This document shows, one piece after another, positions 61,063 through 64,000 of a stretch of 64,000 bases of DNA. Origin of the DNA: Solirubrobacterales bacterium 67-14 (GTDB lineage Bacteria; Actinomycetota; Thermoleophilia; Solirubrobacterales; 70-9). How positions within the stretch are numbered: position 1 is the first letter of the stretch; every line of letters begins with the position of its first letter. The notes under the pieces were generated by a model. It had not been told where the DNA came from and ran no database searches. It worked only from the letters and a program-made list of their open reading frames with translations. Both the position numbers and the translations under genes were made by a program. Location of the stretch: positions 151,391-215,390 of the forward strand of contig MKST01000003.1 of assembly GCA_001897355.1 (NCBI GenBank), given 5' to 3'.

Positions 61063-63177
61063 ATGAACGAGCAGCGGATTGACGATCTCGAAAGCAGGGT
61101 GCTCGAACTCGAGCATGAACTGGCCGAGCTGAAGGGCGAACGGATGCGCACGACAAGCCCGCTCGCAACGGCCCCGGCGTATGCCGAACCCACTGCGCCG
61201 GCTCCCGTCCCCGCGACGCGTCAAGTCACACGGAACCCGAAATTCGACCTGCCCGAGCATCCCAAGCTGACGCTCGAGGACGTCCTGAGCCCCCGCAACC
61301 TGGCCATCGCCGGGGCGATCGCGGTGCTGGCCGGGCTGGTCTTCCTCGTCTCCTACGGCATCTCGAACGGCTGGATCAGCGAGCAAGTCAGAGTGATCGG
61401 CGCCGCCATCTTCGCCGCAAGCCTCGCCGGCGCCGGCATCTTCCTGCGCGAGCGCAAGCAGCTCGCCGCCCCGGCCGAATCACTGGTCGTGGTCGGTCTC
61501 ACCGGGCTCTTCATCTCCTTGGTCGCGGCGACTCGGCTCTACGATCTGATCGGGCCGATTCCGGCGCTCGTGCTCTCTGCCTCGGTCGGCTCGCTCGGCC
61601 TGGCAATCGGTTTCCGCTGGCGAAGCGAAGTGATCGCGACCAGCGTGCTCGGCACCTCCCTGTTGGCGCCGCTGATGGTCGGTGCGGAGTACTCGCCCGG
61701 CTTGCTCGCCTTTCTGATCCCGGTCTTCTCCGCGGCGGTCATCGCTGCGGTGCTGCGCCCCTGGCCGACGGTCTTCCCGATCTCGGGGCTGCTCTTCATC
61801 GGTTCCCTGCTCGCGGCGGTCGCCAACGCCGAGCAGGGCAGCGCGGTGGCTGCCCACGGCCTGTCGCTGCTGACCCTCCTGCTGGTCACCGCCGGTTCGG
61901 TCGGCGGATCATTCTGGCGCCGGAGCCAGGTGTCCGACCTCGAGGTCGTCTCCTTCGGCTTCTTCTTCTCGCTGGTCACCGTGCTCGGCACCTTCCTGGT
62001 CACCGGTTCCCAGCATCCGCTGGTCGAGTGCGTCGGCGACAGTGTCGACTGCTCCGCGAACCTGACCGCGGCCGGCTCGATCTGGCTGTTGACCGCGACC
62101 GCGGTCGCCGGCCTGATCTGGTGGCTGGGCCGCGAGCGGGGCCACCAGGCACTCGCGGTCACCGCCTTCGCGCTCGGGGCCGGCTCGCTCGCTGCCGCCC
62201 TCGGTTTCATCTTCGACGGCAGTCCGCTGCTGACCGCCGCCTGGTCGGCCGAGGCGGCCTGCCTGATCGGCTTCGGGGTCGCCCGCTGGCAGCGCTTCGT
62301 CGGCGTGGCGGCCCTCGGGCTGGCGATCATCTGCGCGCTGATCCAGGCGCCACTTTCGACCTTGGCCGACGGCAGCGACCACCTGTTGCGCGACCTCGGC
62401 ACGATCGCCCCGTTGCTGGTCCCGCTCGGGCTGCTTGCCTGGCGGGAGAGTGATGGGATCGGCGAGGTCGGCGCCGCGGCCGGAGTGACGGTGGCCGCCT
62501 GGATGGGCGTACTCACCTGCGGCACCCTCACCGATCCCTCGAGCGTGCTCAACCTGGTCCCGCTATGTCTTGCCGCGGCGGCCCCGCTCTGCCTGGTCGA
62601 CCGGGCATGGAGCCGCATGACGCTGGTCATCTTCGGTTCGGTTGCGATCGTCTTCGCGATCGTGAACGCGATCCCGCTCGACGCGCTGGTGAACGGAGTG
62701 CCTTCGGTCGGCGACGCGCTCGCCGCATCCGGGATGCTGGCCGCGTCCGGCCTGGCGCTCGCCTGCTTCGGCCCGGACTCCTGGCGTCGGCCGGCCGCCT
62801 GGAGCGTGGTCGGGCTGGTGATCTACACCGTCTCGGTGCTGATCGTCGACGGCTTCCAGGGCGGTATCGAAGTCGAGGGAGAGCTTTCGACCGAGGCCCA
62901 GGGCCAGGTGATCGTCTCCTCACTCTGGGCCCTGACCGGGCTCGGGCTGGTGGTCGCCGGGCTGGTCCGCCAGCACCTGAGCTGGCGCAAGGCGGGCCTG
63001 GTGCTGCTGATCCTCTCCTGCATCAAGATCTCGCTCTATGACCTCGCCTCGCTGAGCACGGCCGGCCGGACCATCTCCTTCATCCTGGTCGGCCTGGTCC
63101 TGCTGGCCGCCGCCTTCGCCTACCAGTGGATGAACCGGCGGGCGGACCGAGAGGCCGGCAACGGCGCCCACGCCTGA
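61063..63177 (+). CDS. DUF2339 polytopic membrane protein
   Basis: 704 residues. The first ~30 form a coiled coil (IDDLESRVLELEHELAELKGE), then a Pro/Ala linker, then LEDVLSPRNLAIAGAIAVLAGLVFLVSYGISNGWISEQVRVIGAAIFAASLAGAGIFLRER, characteristic of DUF2339. About 18-20 membrane helices fill the rest, ending QHLSWRKAGLVLLILSCIKISLYDLASLSTAGRTISFILVGLVLL. Function of the family is unknown. Confidence 0.82.
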   Translation: MNEQRIDDLESRVLELEHELAELKGERMRTTSPLATAPAYAEPTAPAPVPATRQVTRNPKFDLPEHPKLTLEDVLSPRNLAIAGAIAVLAGLVFLVSYGISNGWISEQVRVIGAAIFAASLAGAGIFLRERKQLAAPAESLVVVGLTGLFISLVAATRLYDLIGPIPALVLSASVGSLGLAIGFRWRSEVIATSVLGTSLLAPLMVGAEYSPGLLAFLIPVFSAAVIAAVLRPWPTVFPISGLLFIGSLLAAVANAEQGSAVAAHGLSLLTLLLVTAGSVGGSFWRRSQVSDLEVVSFGFFFSLVTVLGTFLVTGSQHPLVECVGDSVDCSANLTAAGSIWLLTATAVAGLIWWLGRERGHQALAVTAFALGAGSLAAALGFIFDGSPLLTAAWSAEAACLIGFGVARWQRFVGVAALGLAIICALIQAPLSTLADGSDHLLRDLGTIAPLLVPLGLLAWRESDGIGEVGAAAGVTVAAWMGVLTCGTLTDPSSVLNLVPLCLAAAAPLCLVDRAWSRMTLVIFGSVAIVFAIVNAIPLDALVNGVPSVGDALAASGMLAASGLALACFGPDSWRRPAAWSVVGLVIYTVSVLIVDGFQGGIEVEGELSTEAQGQVIVSSLWALTGLGLVVAGLVRQHLSWRKAGLVLLILSCIKISLYDLASLSTAGRTISFILVGLVLLAAAFAYQWMNRRADREAGNGAHA

Positions 63178-63189
63178 ACGGGGCTCGGG

Positions 63190-63681
63190 TCAGATCGCGG
63201 TGCCGGCGTCGATGAAGGCGATCAGGGCTTCGGCGCCGTTGCGTTGAGCTGGGCCGCCGGACCAGCGGCCCAGCATCCCCTCGCCGGTCATCAGCAGGAG
63301 CTTGTACTTCGCGCCGTCGTTGGTCTTCAGCTTCACCTCGATCGAGGCCGAGTCCATGATCAACGAGGTCGGTGAGCTGCCCATCCCTCCCCCGCCGCCG
63401 TAGCTGCCTTTTCGGATCTCGTCTCGGCGGATGAAGGTCGGGGCTTCGCCGGACGCCACCTTGCCCTTGCGGTCGAGCGGTTGCAGGATCAGCCGGTTCC
63501 GGGTCACCCCGAGCGCGCAGATCGTCTGTTTGAAGATGCTGCGTTGCCAGTTGACCGCCGCCACCCCGAGCAGCTCCTCGCCGGGATCCAGCGACGAGCG
63601 CAGCAGCTCTCCGTGAATCCGCTCGAAGTCGTTCTTGCTCTCCTTCTCGGGCTCGCCGGATGTCTTCGGCTTCAGCTCCAC
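63190..63681 (-). CDS. Hypothetical protein, possible bacterial PH-like domain
   Basis: 163 residues. The region at about 30-125 alternates strands in a way that suits a PH-like barrel (GEELLGVAAVNWQRS, ALGVTRNRLILQPLDRKGKV, FIRRDEIRKGSY, IEVKLKTNDGAKYKLLLM), followed by a final helix (GAEALIAFIDAG). No membrane segment or catalytic motif. Converges on the DUF2339 gene and diverges from the ZIP-like gene by 38 bases. Confidence 0.55.
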   Translation of the reverse strand: MELKPKTSGEPEKESKNDFERIHGELLRSSLDPGEELLGVAAVNWQRSIFKQTICALGVTRNRLILQPLDRKGKVASGEAPTFIRRDEIRKGSYGGGGGMGSSPTSLIMDSASIEVKLKTNDGAKYKLLLMTGEGMLGRWSGGPAQRNGAEALIAFIDAGTAI

Positions 63682-63719
63682 TGCGTGTCCCGCCCCATGG
63701 GCTTACCCTAACCGCCAGC

Positions 63720-64000
63720 TTGATCGAACTCGTCCTCTTAGCCAGCGGTACCGCGGTCGCCACCGGGGTCGGCGCCATCCCGGTCATGCTGCTCGGCGAC
63801 CGGGCCGGCAGGATCGTGCCGCTGTTGCTCGGGATCGCCGGCGGGGTGATGGCGGTCGCCTCGGTTGACGGCCTGCTGATCCCGGCTTTCGAGCGGGGCG
63901 CCGTGGCCGAGGTGCTCGGCGGGATGGCGATCGGCGTGACCTTCCTGCTGGTGGCCCGCCGCCGGATGAGCCACCTGCCGAGAGGCTTCAGCGGAGCCGG
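63720..64000 (+). CDS. ZIP-like metal transporter, 3' partial
   Basis: 93 visible codons from a TTG at 63720, running off the window. Three hydrophobic segments (LIELVLLASGTAVATGVGAIPVML, IVPLLLGIAGGVMAVASVDGLLI, AVAEVLGGMAIGVTFLLVARRRM) and the GVGAIP and GIAGGVM patterns resemble the first helices of ZIP-family transporters. The metal-binding His/Glu helices would lie outside the window. Confidence 0.6.
   Translation, partial: MIELVLLASGTAVATGVGAIPVMLLGDRAGRIVPLLLGIAGGVMAVASVDGLLIPAFERGAVAEVLGGMAIGVTFLLVARRRMSHLPRGFSGA

Overview
The window reads as a high-GC actinobacterial chromosome. Dense GC-rich genes with tiny or overlapping junctions, TTG/GTG starts, an Mce gene cluster, HtaA-type haem proteins, a mycothiol-type formaldehyde pathway and many secreted Ala/Lys-rich proteins fit a deep-branching actinomycete such as Thermoleophilia/Solirubrobacterales. 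That placement is an inference; no rRNA is present to fix it.

Layout. 1-5.4 kb is an accessory segment: the end of a secreted-type nuclease, unknown membrane proteins, a homing-endonuclease-repeat protein, an ArsR-like regulator and an intact DDE transposase. Its right edge cuts a response-regulator gene after the receiver domain. 5.4-7.7 kb holds a DUF192 gene, two AT-richer secreted/anchored genes and two copies of a ~50-bp conserved element. 8.3-18.7 kb is one tightly packed minus-strand run led by a cobalamin riboswitch: two DUF4430 (transcobalamin-like) proteins, EcfT, a double EcfA ATPase, and a fusion of an S-component-like membrane domain to an intrinsic-factor-like alpha-toroid, followed by glpD, a transaldolase and a divergent rho. 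18.8-24.5 kb holds a DedA protein, secreted proteins, a circularly permuted flavin amine oxidase and two tRNAs. 24.7-30 kb has exonuclease III and four tandem paralogous secreted proteins.

30.2-41.7 kb is a six-gene Mce operon behind a large secreted lipase-like protein, without YrbE permeases or an Mce ATPase. 41.8-48.4 kb carries an M23 peptidase, type III glutamine synthetase, an L,D-transpeptidase lipoprotein and a mycothiol-dependent formaldehyde dehydrogenase/metallo-hydrolase pair. 48.4-56.7 kb is a haem locus: surface protein, two HtaA proteins, HmuTUV-type ABC transporter and a HugZ-type haem-degradation protein, with three related TTAGG-N4-CCTAA iron-box candidates. 56.7-64 kb contains glutathione peroxidase, a VapBC-type toxin-antitoxin pair, HMG-CoA reductase, hemerythrin, cytochrome P450, a DUF2339 membrane protein and the start of a ZIP-like transporter.

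The strongest candidate for an under-described system is the riboswitch-controlled B12 operon. It seems to split or fuse the two halves of animal intrinsic factor/transcobalamin (alpha-toroid and DUF4430 beta domain) onto an ECF vitamin transporter. The circularly permuted amine oxidase and the Rho with a substituted Walker A lysine are the clearest single-gene oddities.
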